From: Umbelopsis ramanniana AG
Lineage: Eukaryota > Mucoromycota > Umbelopsidomycetes > Umbelopsidales > Umbelopsidaceae
DNA: 64,000 nt
Assembly (NCBI RefSeq): GCF_025399195.1
Contig: NW_026252144.1
Span: 1 to 64,000 of the forward strand
Direction: 5' to 3'
Both the position numbers and the translations under genes were made by a program. Of the stretch, positions 10,281 to 20,831 are shown one piece after another. The notes under the pieces are model-generated. The model saw only the letters and a list, made by a program, of their open reading frames with translations. It ran no database searches and had not been told where the DNA came from. The number at the start of each line of letters is the position of its first letter. The first letter of the stretch is position 1.

Positions 10281-10797
10281 GATTTCTTGTATGCGCAGTG
10301 TATGAAAATTTGACTAGATTTTCCCAAAGACAATAGTTTTAAAGAAATTGGGTATAAGATAAAGCGAGAAGCAGTAACAACTTTTCTCACACATTTATGT
10401 TTACCCCAGGCGACCGACTTCGCCGTCAATTACCCCGATCGTCATTTTGCAAACTCTATAATTCGTCCTCTGGTCACTGCAGTTGTACAGCACCATACTA
10501 GGAAGAAAACCCTTAGAGGGCTGGAGCTGGAGTGTTTACAGGGGATTTGGTAGCTTCCCTATTGTGGAGAATGTACTCGATAAAGGTGCTTATATTTATC
10601 ACCAGCCTCTATTAACCCAATATATGGTTTTTATGTTCCAAGTATTGAGTTTACAAAGCTTGCGCTCTGAAAAATCTCCTTATTTGTAGGTTTTCCTTTT
10701 CTTAGGACCTCCGTTAGGTGAAAACTTTACCCATGGATCGAACACATTAGCTATTTATACGGTAATAACATCAAAATAGCCACATTAAACACGAACG
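10281..10797. promoter_or_regulatory. Shared divergent upstream region of the GH88 and lyase genes
   Basis: 517 bp lie between start codons. ACCCCAG at about 10405 reads CTGGGG on the other strand, a Mig1/CreA-like site, and a CCCCG follows near 10435. A TATTTATAC element at about 10750 lies some 45 bp before the lyase start. TTAGGACCTCCGTTAGG (10702-10718) is the weak partner of the motif in the DUF2264/MFS promoter. A small frame at 10483-10689 has no support as a gene. Confidence 0.35.
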
Positions 10798-11976
10798 ATG
10801 AAAAAATCACTTATTACGTGGTCGGAATCTAATCTCACAGCCGCTAAAGCTCGGTTGACAAACCCACTTCTTGCCCCGGCCTACAAATCATTGATCGCAG
10901 CTGCTGACCAAGCACTGGACTGCAGCCCATTTTCTGTAACTCATAAGACTACATTGCCACCAAGTGGTGACAAGCACGACTATTTGAGCATCGCCCCATA
11001 CTGGTGGCCAGATGCTTCAAAACTTGACGGCTTGCCATACATCAATCGAGACGGTGAATTCAATCCTGCATCAAGAGATTCCAGTACAGATAGCATACGC
11101 TTCAAGGAGTTTACTTCTGTACTAGAGTCATTGTCCCTAGCATATTATTTCAGTGATGATCGAAAGTATGCTGATAAAGCCGTCGCTCTGCTCAATGCGT
11201 GGTTCTTAGATGCAGAAACTCTCATGCATCCACATCTGGAGTACGGCCAAGGTATTGCAGGCGTTACAACTGGCCGAGGAATTGGTTTGATTGACACTCG
11301 AAATATAACAACAATAATCGATTCCATCATAATTTTGGACCCCGTCCTAACTGAGAAGCAGGTACGAGGACTAGAGGATTGGTTTGAACAGTTTTTACAA
11401 TGGCTATGTACTAGCAAGAATGGCTTGGAGGAAAGGAATCAAATGAACAACCACGGCACATTCTACGATTCACAAGTGGCATGCATTGCCATCTTCCTTG
11501 GTAAAGACGACTTAGCAAAGGACAGAATACGCGACACCTTGACCAACCGCTTACCAGAACAGATCGAATCGGACGGCAGGCAGCCAAAGGAACTTCATCG
11601 AACGCGCTCCTTCCATTATAGTGCATTCAACCTCACTGCATATGCTCGAGTGGCCAGGTATGGTCAATTGCTTGGTTTGGATTTATGGCATGCCGACCCA
11701 TCCGGTACTGGTAGCCCCATGCTGAAAACTGCTATTACATGGCTGGCTTCGTTTATTCCAAACCCGAATTCGTGGCCGTACCCAGAGCTTACAGGTGTCC
11801 AGGTTCTTCCGTTGGCTATGGATGGCGCCTTACCTGTATTTTTACAGGCATTATTAGAGTTTGGCACGGATCAAGATCTGTCGACCGCCCTTGGAATTGC
11901 TGCAAAAGAAGTACCTGAAGCTCGTGACTGGCTCATATGGCCCATGACAGAGGCTGACTTGACTGCATTAGCTTAA
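10798..11976 (+). CDS. Alginate_lyase-fold polyuronate lyase (PL38-like, possible glucuronan lyase)
   Basis: Intronless gene for 392 residues. HDYLSIAPYWWPD (60-72) and GLPYINRDGEFNP (78-90) are typical of PF05426 Alginate_lyase proteins. NNHGTFYD (217-224) holds the conserved Asn-Asn-His and Tyr expected at the active site, and ELHRTRSFHYSAFNL (265-279) supplies the Arg/His/Tyr-rich strand. This pattern resembles CAZy PL38, whose characterised member I recall as a glucuronan lyase, more than classical PL5. The specificity call is tentative. The N-terminus (MKKSLITWSESNL) is not a signal peptide, so the enzyme probably cuts imported oligo-uronides by beta-elimination in the cytosol. The double-bonded ends it makes are GH88 substrates, and GH88 is its divergent neighbour. 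Confidence 0.85.
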   Translation: MKKSLITWSESNLTAAKARLTNPLLAPAYKSLIAAADQALDCSPFSVTHKTTLPPSGDKHDYLSIAPYWWPDASKLDGLPYINRDGEFNPASRDSSTDSIRFKEFTSVLESLSLAYYFSDDRKYADKAVALLNAWFLDAETLMHPHLEYGQGIAGVTTGRGIGLIDTRNITTIIDSIIILDPVLTEKQVRGLEDWFEQFLQWLCTSKNGLEERNQMNNHGTFYDSQVACIAIFLGKDDLAKDRIRDTLTNRLPEQIESDGRQPKELHRTRSFHYSAFNLTAYARVARYGQLLGLDLWHADPSGTGSPMLKTAITWLASFIPNPNSWPYPELTGVQVLPLAMDGALPVFLQALLEFGTDQDLSTALGIAAKEVPEARDWLIWPMTEADLTALA

Positions 11977-13960
11977 TCTATGAAATGTGCATAACTACTA
12001 TTAGAGTGTTCAGCAACTCGACTATCTAATGCTTCCATAACAATCTGATTTTAAATGAACTTCATAGCAAACATTACAAGCTTTCGTAAAGACGATAGAG
12101 TAAATGATTTTTAATGCTGAGAAGAGCAGAGCTAAGGGCCGACGGCTACTTTTGTAAAGGGTCAGCAAATAGTGAAGATTATTGCAGGCATAGAAAAAAT
12201 ATGAATATGAACAGCCGTGCCTTTGTCAATCAACATGTCGGAGCAGCTTAGTGTGAATCGATTGCACTCAATTTCGAATTAAAGAAGCTTTTACCGATCA
12301 CACAATAGCTTTTGTCTTCTTTCAACTTGTTATAAGAAGATATATGAAATATATCTTTGCACCACTACATACCATGCTTAGCGTATTTTCTGATGCCTGC
12401 ACCTTATCCTACTGGAAGTAATAGTTCAGTTGAAAGCACAGAGCCTTCGAGAACATGCTTGTTAATGCGTTCCTTACCTACGTCAATTGACTTTGTTGTA
12501 GCTGAGAAGTGTTGACCTTGATGCGGAATTGTGAATCGTTTGAATAAAGAGAGTAGTACATCGGTTGAGGTCTCTTAAAATAAATGAGGAATCGCTGAGG
12601 AGGAGATGGTATTTAATAGCGTATGAGGTCACATTTTATGCAAAACAAATTTTTGCACTTTTAACCTTGAACGTGCAATCTACAATTTCTTATCTTTGCC
12701 ATTGATCTTTGGACAATGCAATAATCGCTCATATAAATGGAAGATGTATATATCCGTGGCAGCAAATGACTCTCACCGAATATGGCCTACTATTCTGTTG
12801 AGATGCAGTAGGTACGCTTGATACGATACGTCCTCAGTACATTTGCAGCCTTTCAGGTATCAGGAAGCATATATTGCTGCTGAAGTGACATGATCTACCT
12901 AAGAAATGGATATGATGGCATGATAATATGGATTGCCGTTTTCAAATCGTTTAGTAGTTTGAAAAACAGTAGCATTGACTCATATCCCGTGCGCGAACTT
13001 TGCCTCTCTCTGATTTGCAGAGTACCACCGGCTTACGGAGCAGAAGATAGAAGCTATGTATACCCTTCGTTTTAGATCGACCACCTCCTCTTCTTACATT
13101 TCCATTCATTCCAAGGCGAGAGTTGCGGAGTTCAGATGTGTATGATTCTGTATTGCTATGAGCCACCTTCCTAAAGATGGCAGCAGATTTGATCGTTGTA
13201 CACACTTAAGTTCGCAAATATTTTTTTTCAATTTACAATTCTGACTTTATATTTTATCACTGTTTATGCATCCTGCATATTTCATTCAGTATCTGGTTTC
13301 AATGTAACACTAAAGGATTTGATATCAATGATGAAGAGTGAGAATGAAAAAGCTATGGCCATTTCTGAAAGGTGTGCTGAGCTGAACGTAGCACAAGCAT
13401 GGTAGTTGTCATACTCTTCTAACCCCATCAATATAAGCCTGTCAACCAAAGCAACTTGCAATGACAGTGCAAGCGATAGGGTATTAGAATGTCAGGTATC
13501 AAGCAATGATGAAACAACCCTTCGAAGATACTGATGCTAAAGAAGTGTGTGTACCCAGCTTGATTGAACACGATGGCAAAATTAGGTTTCTAATCAAGCT
13601 CAGCAAGTACCTGATGAAAATCATAAAGTTTATCTGGCGAGCATTCTATTTGCGACTCTCTGAAGTGATACTCTTAAACCTCCATGGAAGATGTTGAGTG
13701 ATTGTTTCGTTTCCTGAAGCTGACGAACGGCCTTTGGTAGCCATAAGTGGCTGATGAGACTGTTTGTGAGCCTTTCGGGAAATGTCCCATGCTGGTGGAA
13801 CCGACAAAATGCGGCAAACAACCTCACTGCGCCTCGATAAACAGGGCATCTACTGGCACTTCAGCCCAGACTGATTCCCAGAACTCTTATTTCTACTTTA
13901 ATTCTTCTCCGTTACACTTTTTCCTCTTTTCTTTCTACTCATTCGCAGATAGCTTGCAAT
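11977..13960. other. Intergenic, about 2 kb, no gene seen
   Basis: Only short unsupported frames are present, for example 12951-13205 minus and 13196-13405 plus. A CT-rich, T-rich leader (about 13890-13945) precedes the Kelch gene. This stretch separates the uronide cluster from the first intron-rich gene. Confidence 0.5.
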
Positions 13961-16105
13961 ATGAAGCTGTGGTTCCCGGCCGTCACCGCATTTTCATTTT
14001 TGTTCCAATTGACAAATGCTGCCAGTGTGACAAGTAGAAGCGCTGGTGGTAAGAATGCGTTTTTTTACAAGTGCTTCTCGTGATAACAAGCGCAACATAT
14101 CTAACCAGTCATTGATCATCATATTTACAGTTTGTGCTGCTGTTCAACGAAAAGTTTTCTGTTACGGCGGTTACGATATTTACGGGAACATCACGTCCGA
14201 TACATGGTCGATCGACGCATCAACCGACTTTGCCCTCTCAGGACCGTCATGGACTAATATCACCGATAACAATTTCGTAACAACGGCGACCGGTTATGGT
14301 GTAGGCGTCGCTCTGAACGACGGTGTATCTTTCCTCGTCAACGGTGGCTTGAGTAATCCAACAAACACTACTGAGACCAACCAAACCACCGTTTTGAATA
14401 CCGCCACAAATACCTGGACTGCTATCAACAGTAGTCTAATCACTCAAACTCGTCAGCATACAGCCGTTGTTGATGCCAATGGAAAAGTTTGGCTTTGGGG
14501 TGGTGTTAGGTAATATTAAGCCTGTCCATCAGCTTGTAGATAAGTGAATATTCATATATCAGTCTTTTTTTTTACAGTGACTACAAAACTGGTAACCTGA
14601 ACACTTCTTACTGGGGTGCTTTTACTACATTGAATCCTGTGGTATGTCTTTACATATCGACACCTACGTACTCAAACTATACTAACTTTCTTGATATTCT
14701 CATTTTGTCCTTTAGACTTGGGAATGGGGTGGTCCTGACTCAGGTAATAGTGGTCCAAACGCTCGAGTAGGCCATACAATGACCATCACACCATCTGGAA
14801 AAATCATCATCATTGGTGGTCTGGTTGCCACTAAGTCGTCCACTTTGGATGCTCAAGGTTATATGCAATGGACCTTGTCTGGTGCCTCCTCAAGCGATGT
14901 CCCCCAATACGATACTGGCAACGGTTTATGGAACTTGGTCACGGCAACTGGATCGATTCCAGCGTCACGAACCCTACATTCTGCTACCCTCGGTATGTCT
15001 GCCATCAATGTAACATGTTCATATTTGGTTATTCGTCACTCATTCACAGAATTTATTTCTAGCCGCTGATGGAACCTCTATCATTGTGTTTGGAGGAGCA
15101 ACAGGTTTGTAGCTTGTAATTTGATGCATTTTTTATCTCCATGAAATATTGAATGAACTTTGATTACTCTCTACAGACGACCTTAATTCAGTGTATGGCG
15201 ACTTGCATATCTTTGACACCGTCTCAAATGCCTGGACCGTCCTAAATATTTCCAATGGACCCAACCCTCGAGCTGCTCACAATGGTAAGTAACTTCTATA
15301 TTGCGTCTCATGTCATTGATTGCTTTGCTAAGACTTTATACATTAGCTGTGCAAATAAATACGACAATGTTTGTCATGTTTGGCTGGGATTTTACATTTG
15401 CACCTTTGTCAGACATACATGCGTTGGATACTGTCAACTGGAGATGGGTTTCTGAATACAGTGCTTCAGGCTATCCACTTTTGAGTGCCAACACTACCAC
15501 TAACACCACTAACACCACAAGCCCTGATTCGAACAACAACTCAAGTTCCAAGAGCTCTCAAAACTCTGGTAGCTTATCTACTGGTGCCATTGCTGGCATT
15601 GCTGTCGGTGCAGTCGTTGTTGTGGTAAATATATGTTTTGGTTATAACAAGAGCTGCCTATGCCTGGACACTAAACCTTGCTTCGTATTTGTAGATCGGT
15701 GTTGGTGCATTCTTAGTATTCTACTTCCGCCGTAAGAACAAGAAAAGCCCTCTGCAAATGGAACCTGCCACAGGAAACTATGGACAGCCGCCACCTATGC
15801 AAGAAAAGCCACTACCTCCACAACATCAATACTCTAACCAGCCTGAAGAGATTATATTCAACGACGGCAGTAGATCTGACGCCAAAGACTCATACTACGC
15901 TCAGAGCACTTCACAGCAGCACCACAACTCCTTTATTGGCTCACAAGGATATACAGCTTCTTCTGAGCAAGCTGAAGACACTCCACCATATAGCGCTGGT
16001 TTGAGATCACCTAATACTTATGACACCATTACCACCAGCAAGCCTGATGCCCATGATGTACCTCACTTTACACTCCAACCTAGCAAGCCTAATGAGGACG
16101 ACTAA
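13961..16105 (+). CDS. Kelch-repeat single-pass membrane protein
   Basis: Eight exons (13961-14048, 14131-14509, 14578-14641, 14716-14992, 15063-15104, 15177-15284, 15347-15624, 15695-16105) join in frame to 548 residues. A signal peptide (MKLWFPAVTAFSFLF, cut near TNAA) is followed by Kelch-type blades with repeated GG doublets: FCYGGYD, FLVNGGL, VWLWGGV, IIIIGGL and IVFGGA, each followed by a conserved W segment such as NTWTAI or NAWTVL. A Thr/Asn/Ser-rich stalk then leads to a transmembrane helix (GAIAGIAVGAVVVVIGVGAF), a basic stop (FRRKNKK), and a Pro/Gln-rich cytoplasmic tail. The propeller is thus outside and the tail inside. Proteins of this shape are common in Mucoromycota, and their ligands are unknown. 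Short introns with GTAAGT/GTATGT donors mark it as a native-looking gene. Confidence 0.88.
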
Positions 16106-17068
16106 ACACAATTTGTGTCTTGTACCCCACGTTTTCAAATTGGCTGATAATTTTTTCATGGCGATGTAGTTATTGACTTCTAACTCTCTTCCGATCCTTT
16201 GCAATATTATTGTAAAAGCATATACCGTTTTATATTTAACATATAGTGGGACTTTTTGAGATCAAATATTCGTTCTCGCATGGCAATAAAAAGCACTATT
16301 TATATATGTAGTGTTCACCATGGGTACAACACTTGTCAATGGATATTTGCTGTCCAGTATGCTCGGCCTCAAACTTAAAAAAAAAAAGTATGCCCCCCAA
16401 AAGAGACGTACGCAAGCACAAGACGTTAATAAGTATAGTAGCGTTCATGTTGGTAAAAGACAAATACAATGGACTTCTCCAAAGTATCCGATGAGCACAA
16501 CAGCCAGACATAACGATTTAGGTTTATGGTTTTTTCATTTGGTTATATATGATTTTCAACGGAAAGATAATCATTCGACGGTTTCGAAGCTTGTAGACTT
16601 TGAAGATAATGCTATCAGAAAGCTCATCTAAAAGCTACCGTTATATTAACCTAATAAAAATCATCTTTTGCAGACAATACCACTGTCAGTGGCTGCTCAA
16701 TCTTTTTTGGATCAGAGTGGCCTTGTATGTTGTTTCAGTCGATACAGAGCAATAACATTGGCAATAATTAATCTCATTTCCGTTGTGAACCATGTTCAGT
16801 AATAAGCTTTTAGAACGGCCACTACATTTGGTTACGCGCGACTTTGGGCTCTGCAGTGGATATTTTCACATTGGACTTAACGATGACTAGGGATTCATAA
16901 AACATATGTTATTGACAATCCAAACCAAACCAAATACCAAATACCAAATGTCAGATATTGTGACGTCGTGAAGGTTTGTGCTTTATATACACAGCCTTAA
17001 ATACTATGGTATGATGTGACAACTATAACGTATATTCTGATTACATTAACTTGGAATAGAGTACATCA
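16106..17068. other. Intergenic, no gene seen
   Basis: 3' flank of the Kelch gene (ATAAAAAG-type signals near 16285) and the upstream flank of the hAT gene. A frame at 16311-16631 has no recognisable family. CCAAACCAAACCAAATACC near 16922 is a short low-complexity repeat. I could not find a terminal inverted repeat for the hAT element here. Confidence 0.45.
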
Positions 17069-19127
17069 ATGGTATTTGACGATGCCAACGACTGCTCTTC
17101 CGATCAGTCATCTGTTGATAGCGTTGGTCAGTCTCGCAAGCGAAGAAGGAATCAAAGCTGGGTTATCGCAAATCATCATGCAGAAGTAGACGGCGTGACC
17201 TCCAAGTTGCTCCTTCGGTGCCTACATTGTCTGAAAACCGTCAGCTACACTAATTATGTGAGTAGCCCAATGATTTCACATTTGCTTCGCCAACATGCTA
17301 TAACTGAGAATAGTCCGGCGCGCGCTGAGAATATGGATTTTGCAAATCCTCGCATGAACTCTTATTTTCAACGCACACAAAGCAGTCTTTTTTCATCCGA
17401 AGTGTGGAAGAGGCTAACTGTTGACATGATTATCGAATGCAAACTTCCGTTAAATTTCGCACAAAAGCCAAGTTTCAAAAGGTTACTAAACTACGCTCGA
17501 CATAGGACTCTTCCCGAGATCGAAATGTTAAACCACCCCTGCACTGCTGTTTACGACGGTATCCTCCGCCGCTTTGACCTGAAGGTTGAAGAAGTTAAAA
17601 GGATACTTAAGGCACAGGATTGGATAAGCTATACTACGGATGTTTGGACCAGCCCATGGGAAGTTTCCTACCTCGGAATAACCGCTCATTGGATAGATTG
17701 TGATTGGGAAGAGAAAAATGTGCTGATAGCATTCAGTCCAATACATGGATCACATACAGGTAACCTTTCATGGCCCAATTGCTTCTTTGTGATGTATGCT
17801 TTTGCATATTAAAGAACTTTATCACAGGCGACAATCTAGCGACCATTTTTGTCGATGCACTTCAAAATTTGGACTTACTTGGCTCTGTCTTTGCCATTAC
17901 GACAGATAATGCTAGTCACATGCTCAGAATGGTTGAGAAGGTTGAGAAGCTTATTCGACAAACCGACCATTCTCATGCTCAAGCTTGTGTTCATAGGATG
18001 TTTTGTATTGGACATGTATTGAATCTTGCAGTTCAAAAAATTTTGAAAGCTGGGACAGGCATTGCTCCCGCTGAAAATATGATAGATATGAGCATAGACA
18101 GTTCAAGAGGAAAACCAGTCGACAAGCTCAGGCAAAGTCTCGTATGGATCAGATCTAGCCATCAAAACATAGAGCGCTTCAGACGTTGTTGTCTATCATT
18201 GCGCCTATCTGAAATCGGCCTTGACGTGGACGTCAACACTCGATTGGAGAGCACATGTGCAATGATACAAATGGCACTAGAGTGTTCGCCAGCCTTAAAT
18301 CAGATGATGGCAGATGGACCTGAACATATGAGGCTTTCTGAGACAGATTGGGAGTTTCTCAAGATAGCTTCGCTTATACTCGCACCATTTGATCAGTTCA
18401 GAAAATTGTACTGGCGATATCAATACGCAACTATCAATATGGCAACACTATTATATGTGAGCTTGAAAAATAGTCTCTCCGCCATACAAGATGATTTATG
18501 TTAGTAAGGTCACAGTTAGTGTTGATTCTGGCGATTTAAAGCATCTAATAGTTTATTCGCACAGCAAATCAAAATAATCCTCGAAATGAAGGCTTAACAA
18601 TCGGTGTGACTAAAGCTATTGCCAAATTGGACGAGTACTTTAGCGAAACCTGGAATGGCACAATACTGGCTACAGCGGTAGCTTTGGATCCTCGTTCCAA
18701 GTTTGTATTCTGGGAAAATGCGGATCTCCAACGGCAAGATATTGATGCTGGCAAAGAGACAGTGCGTCTTGCTTGGCAGGATTTTCGGCCATCTGTCACG
18801 CCTAGTCCTACGGACTCACAGAAGTTGTTTCGACAAGACGTCGTTCACGAAGACGAATTTACGTATTATATTACAGGAAAAATATCGCCAGCAACGGTCG
18901 ATTTTGATATGCTACAATATTGGAAGGTGAGACAGGCAGTATATCCAAACCTCAGTAAAATGGCGAGGAAACATTTGGCTGTACGTGCGAGCTCAACCCC
19001 AAGCCGACGTTCCTTTTGGCGAGCTCCATTATTTGTCTCAAATCTGCGAAATGAGTTCGAGCCCACTTTATTTAATAGGCGTATATTACTGCGGTCAATG
19101 GAAAGATTAATACATGAATACATGTAG
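17069..19127 (+). CDS. hAT-family transposase, frame intact but catalytic Glu replaced
   Basis: Three exons (17069-17759, 17828-18499, 18565-19127) join without stops to 641 residues. Intron 2 uses a weak GTTAGT donor. The N-terminal part has a BED-type zinc finger (C51, C54, H71, H76). The RNase-H-like core shows TTDVWTS (Asp191) and ITTDNASHM (Asp257), the first two acidic residues of the hAT DDE triad. The C-terminal dimerisation region (from ISPATVDFDMLQYW on) is present. The expected SSxPSERxFS motif with the third acidic residue reads SSTPSRRSFW, so Arg sits at about 602. A broken relative at 32430-32895 still encodes SAPSERCFS. Either the copy is freshly dead with an intact frame, or it is kept for DNA binding. 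No terminal inverted repeats or 8-bp target duplications were seen. Confidence 0.88.
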
Positions 19128-19408
19128 CAATAAAGCGTTCTATCAAATTCAAGCGTATTGTACTATAAGCAACTATCCTTCATCCTCGCTCAGTCATGAG
19201 ATGTTAACGGCCGCGTGGAAAGCGCGATGACTTTTATTTATATAATAAAATATTCATATTTAAAGAAATGATCTACGCAACTACTCTCTTTAGTCGTGCA
19301 GGAAGCGAACAGAAATATCCATAGGGTGGTGGGTGGGAAGATCTCATTCCTTTACTCGTCTTCGGATAGTTTGTATGCCAACTTCGCTGCGCTCGTCGGC
19401 CTTCCAAA

Positions 19409-19531
19409 ACAAATGCTTAGCTCCAGCGTGCTCCAAAACGTAGTCACTTGCCCAGTAGAACCGGGTGTGAGATGCCAATTTACGCCGATTACAAGTAGCC
19501 CATTGATCTCATACTTGCTCGCCGACATTCA
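19409..19531. repeat. Dispersed repeat R1, copy 1
   Basis: Segment starting CAAATGCTTAGCTCC and containing GCTCCAAAACGTAGTCACTT, then GTGTGAGATGCCAATTTA and CTCATACTTGCTCGCC. It recurs in the same orientation at 22553-22697, and part of it is inverted at 22251-22366. It lies just upstream of the nuclease-like ORF, so it may be the edge of a mobile unit. Confidence 0.75.
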
Positions 19532-19545
19532 ATAATATCCTAGAA

Positions 19546-20448
19546 ATGGAATGGAAAAGAAAGCGAGCGAAAAAAAATTACAAAGATGTCAGCAGCGAGG
19601 GGTCAGATGTATATGGTATCATCGACGACATCAACGACATACCAAGCGACACAAGCAGCTGGGGTCGAGAGCATTTGGTGGCTCTAAAGATACATTACAA
19701 CAACCAACTCCGATCTGCTGAAATAGCGCCTCTCCATGGGAAATATGAGAAGCTACTTCTAGACTCGTGGGAGAAGCCTCATTTCGAATATGCAACAAAC
19801 GAACAAATAAAGGGATTCGACAAATCGGTCGCATCTATCATCATGAAAATAAAATACATCATCAAGTTGCACACGGGGCCGGCAAAGAAAGAAGTACGGG
19901 TAGACGGGTTCATGATGTCGCTTCTGACTTTTCTCGAGTTCGACGAATACCCGTGTATGATGTATCCTCAATACATGTATACAGCCAAATTCCAAGGAGA
20001 CAAAACGATACGCTGTAAGGTTGAGTTCATCGTGACTAATTCACAATCTTACGTATTGTTGATTGTGGAAGACAAACACGAAGATAACACTGGATCCTTC
20101 AATGACTGGTCCGAAAATAAAATAGCAGGCGAAATGTTTGGATGCGTCTATCACACTGTGCAGATGTCTGAATACACCCGAGAGCTGAAGCTCCCGATTG
20201 TTGTGAATGCCATAAGAATCATAGGCACGTTGTTCACATTCTACACAACCGAAGCATATAAACCCTATATCGACGAATGCTATCATCGGCTCCCAATCAA
20301 AAACAAGATGGATATTTTCAGATATCCTAGTGCGCCTGTTATGTCAGAAGATACTTTAGCACCTGTTATTGGATTAGATTTTTGTTATCCAAGCGAGCGC
20401 CGTGAGATATTAGGGATATTGAAAGCAATACACAACAAAGCCGGTTAG
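19546..20448 (+). CDS. PD-(D/E)XK-like hypothetical protein, intronless
   Basis: One uninterrupted frame of 300 residues starts 15 bp after repeat R1. It opens with a basic, nuclear-localisation-like segment (MEWKRKRAKKNYK). The key visible feature is VEFIVTNSQSYVLLIVEDK (159-177). An acidic residue (E160) followed by a hydrophobic strand and E-D-K is the layout of PD-(D/E)XK nuclease-like folds, with ENKIAGEMFGCVY (190-202) as the following helix. Similar repeated hypothetical proteins, often near transposons, are common in Mucoromycota genomes. No function has been established for them that I know of. The intact long frame inside decayed surroundings suggests recent arrival or selection. 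The nuclease reading is inference from a short motif and could be wrong. Confidence 0.7.
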   Translation: MEWKRKRAKKNYKDVSSEGSDVYGIIDDINDIPSDTSSWGREHLVALKIHYNNQLRSAEIAPLHGKYEKLLLDSWEKPHFEYATNEQIKGFDKSVASIIMKIKYIIKLHTGPAKKEVRVDGFMMSLLTFLEFDEYPCMMYPQYMYTAKFQGDKTIRCKVEFIVTNSQSYVLLIVEDKHEDNTGSFNDWSENKIAGEMFGCVYHTVQMSEYTRELKLPIVVNAIRIIGTLFTFYTTEAYKPYIDECYHRLPIKNKMDIFRYPSAPVMSEDTLAPVIGLDFCYPSERREILGILKAIHNKAG

Positions 20449-20585
20449 CCACATGGATGTTTTAAAGCGATTGATTAAGCTAAACAAGATGCTGTAATTC
20501 GTACATAGATAACGCTTTCCTTTTGCAACATGTTGTACAGATGGGTTTAACAATAATAATTAATCGAAGTAATTTTCAAATCTAT

Positions 20586-20816
20586 CTAAGCGTGTTTTGA
20601 TGTGATGATCAGATCGCCGTTATCATAAGCAAAGTCGAAATGATTTTGATGCACATGTATGTCAGGCGTCACCATCATTCTTAAGCTGGAGTATATGTTC
20701 ACGAAATGGTTGAGCATCTTGAGGCCTATGGATTGGTTTTGATAATGTTCATCAACACACAGATATTCCAGTATTCCTGGATCTTTCGCAATACCAACCC
20801 CAACAATATTATCCAA
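20586..20816 (-). pseudogene. Possible GNAT acetyltransferase fragment
   Basis: A 76-codon frame contains ILEYLCVDEHYQNQSIGLKM, which resembles GNAT motif A (a valine-rich strand, then Q/R-x-x-G-x-G/A and a helix). The rest of a normal ~150-residue domain is missing. No convincing upstream exon was seen before the repeat that starts near 20832. It may be a truncated gene end. Confidence 0.35.
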
Positions 20817-20831
20817 AGTAGTGTATTGATG

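Noticed and set aside
10483-10689. 68-codon ORF between GH88 and lyase
   Set aside because: Lies in the divergent promoter and has no recognisable content.
12951-13405. Small ORFs upstream of the Kelch gene
   Set aside because: Short, AT-driven, with no domain and no conserved splice pattern.
16860-19300. Terminal inverted repeats of the hAT element
   Set aside because: I scanned both flanks for CAG/TAG-type inverted ends with 8-bp duplications and found no convincing pair.
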